From Phycisphaerales bacterium (GTDB lineage Bacteria > Planctomycetota > Phycisphaerae > Phycisphaerales > UBA1924), in the NCBI GenBank assembly GCA_016763115.1, contig JAESUL010000256.1, forward strand, positions 1-7,222: a stretch of DNA of 7,222 nt. The letters are read 5' to 3'. Of this stretch, positions 6,596 to 7,222 are shown in pieces. The translations under genes and the position numbers were made by a program. Below the pieces are notes generated by a model that saw only the letters and a program-made list of their open reading frames with translations, did not search any database and had not been told where the DNA came from. Each line of letters begins with the position of its first letter. Positions within the stretch are counted from its first letter, which is position 1.

Positions 6596-7222
6596 TCAGG
6601 GCCTCGTACAGACCTGCCGGACCGAGGAGTACATCTTTGAGAGCGTCTGGACCGCTTGAATCCCCGCGAGGCGTTTATCGACATACATCCCGCAGAGTAG
6701 CGGCTGATCAAACCCCGTTTGAAACTTGTTGGCGACAAGCATCACTTGGTATTCGTCGGTATCAAACGCATCGCGGATCTTGCGGCCTCTCAAGTTTGGA
6801 TTCATGCTCTGGCCCGTCTCGGTGAACGAATCAGGGCCGGATTCTGAATCCCGGACCTCCCCAGAGAACGCGACGAGTGTGCCGATCCCGTACCCATTCT
6901 CCGTGATGTATTTGTCAATCGCGAGCTTCCATCGCACGACCTCTTTGCGGCTGCTGACGACGACTATCGCTTTGGCCCGCCCGTCAAGCAGGGGCGAGAC
7001 ATGGTCGCGGAAGTGGTCGACGACAACTTCTACTTTCTGCGAGATGTTGTACGGATGCAGTTTGACCCATCCCATGATCCGCTTGAGGGCTGCGCTGCGT
7101 TCGACTTCCTTTTCATCGAGTTCTTTGCCCTCGTGAGCGAGCTTGAACGCCAGTGAATAGGTCGTGTAGTTCTTGAGGACATCGAGGATGAACCCCTCTT
7201 CGATCGCTTGGCGCATCGAATA
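6596..7222 (-). pseudogene. hsdR: Type I restriction endonuclease R subunit (HsdR) fragment, C-terminally truncated
   Basis: The frame is open to the right edge (it reads YSMRQAIEEGFI from 7222), so the N-terminal nuclease and first helicase domain lie outside the window. What is present is the second helicase domain of HsdR, the ATP-driven DNA translocase of type I restriction systems. Signs are MRQAIEEGFILDVLKNYTTY (1-20 from 7216), GRAKAIVVVSSRKEVVRW (79-96) and LVAFSGEV (114-121). They are followed by EYQVMLVANKFQTGFDQPLL (155-174, motif V), MYVDKRLAGIQAVQTLSK (177-194), and then an abrupt change. The family continues LSRLNR and then several hundred residues; here K194 (codon 6637-6635) is followed by 12 unrelated residues and a TGA at 6596. 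The motif VI arginines and the C-terminal HsdM-binding region are absent. It is therefore probably inactive, unless the rest is encoded elsewhere. No hsdM or hsdS is visible. Confidence 0.75.

Noticed and set aside
6443..6640. A 65-codon plus-strand open frame over the spacer and hsdR end
   Set aside because: No ribosome site, no recognisable motif, and it runs across the hsdR junction; probably chance.

Overview
This 7.2-kb window comes from a Gram-negative-type bacterium with moderate to high GC. It holds part of a surface-polysaccharide (O-antigen or similar exported glycan) locus next to a broken type I restriction gene. The species cannot be named from the sequence. A hexapeptide-acyltransferase/ketoisomerase fusion, undecaprenyl-phosphate-type glycosyl transfer and an ABC-2 polysaccharide exporter would all suit a proteobacterium, a planctomycete or a related group.

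Layout from left to right. (1) Positions 1-560, minus strand: N-terminal two thirds of an ABC-2 polysaccharide/polyol-phosphate export permease, running off the left edge. (2) 603-1538, plus strand: a soluble GT2 glycosyltransferase, divergent from the permease across a 42-bp gap that carries back-to-back -10-like boxes. (3) 1557-6325, minus strand: a compact four-gene run, listed here in transcription order. It begins with a DegT/DnrJ/EryC1/StrS sugar aminotransferase (5210-6325). Next come a DPM1/GtrB-like membrane-anchored GT2 (4191-5213) and a fused N-acetyltransferase + 3,4-ketoisomerase of the FdtD/WxcM type (3250-4194). It ends with a polytopic GtrII-like glucosyltransferase-family protein (1557-3185). 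The first three genes are joined by two ATGA stop/start overlaps. (4) 6326-6595: a lower-GC, apparently non-coding stretch. (5) 6596-7222, minus strand: part of a type I restriction HsdR helicase region that loses family similarity at the LSRLNR motif and stops soon after, so it is probably a remnant.

How the genes may work together (inference). The C-terminal domain of the fusion would isomerise dTDP-4-keto-6-deoxyglucose to the 3-keto sugar. The aminotransferase would add the 3-amino group, and the N-terminal domain of the fusion would N-acetylate it. This gives a dTDP-3-acetamido-3,6-dideoxyhexose (Fuc3NAc or Qui3NAc; the sequence does not say which). The GtrB-like enzyme could load a sugar onto undecaprenyl phosphate. 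The GtrII-like membrane protein could transfer that sugar to a glycan on the far side of the membrane, in the manner of phage/Shigella Gtr serotype-conversion systems. The GT2 at 603-1538 and the ABC permease would belong to assembly and export of the main chain. No dTDP-glucose synthesis genes (rmlA/rmlB), GtrA-type flippase or ABC ATPase lie in the window.

No RNA gene, CRISPR array, insertion sequence or convincing rho-independent terminator was seen.
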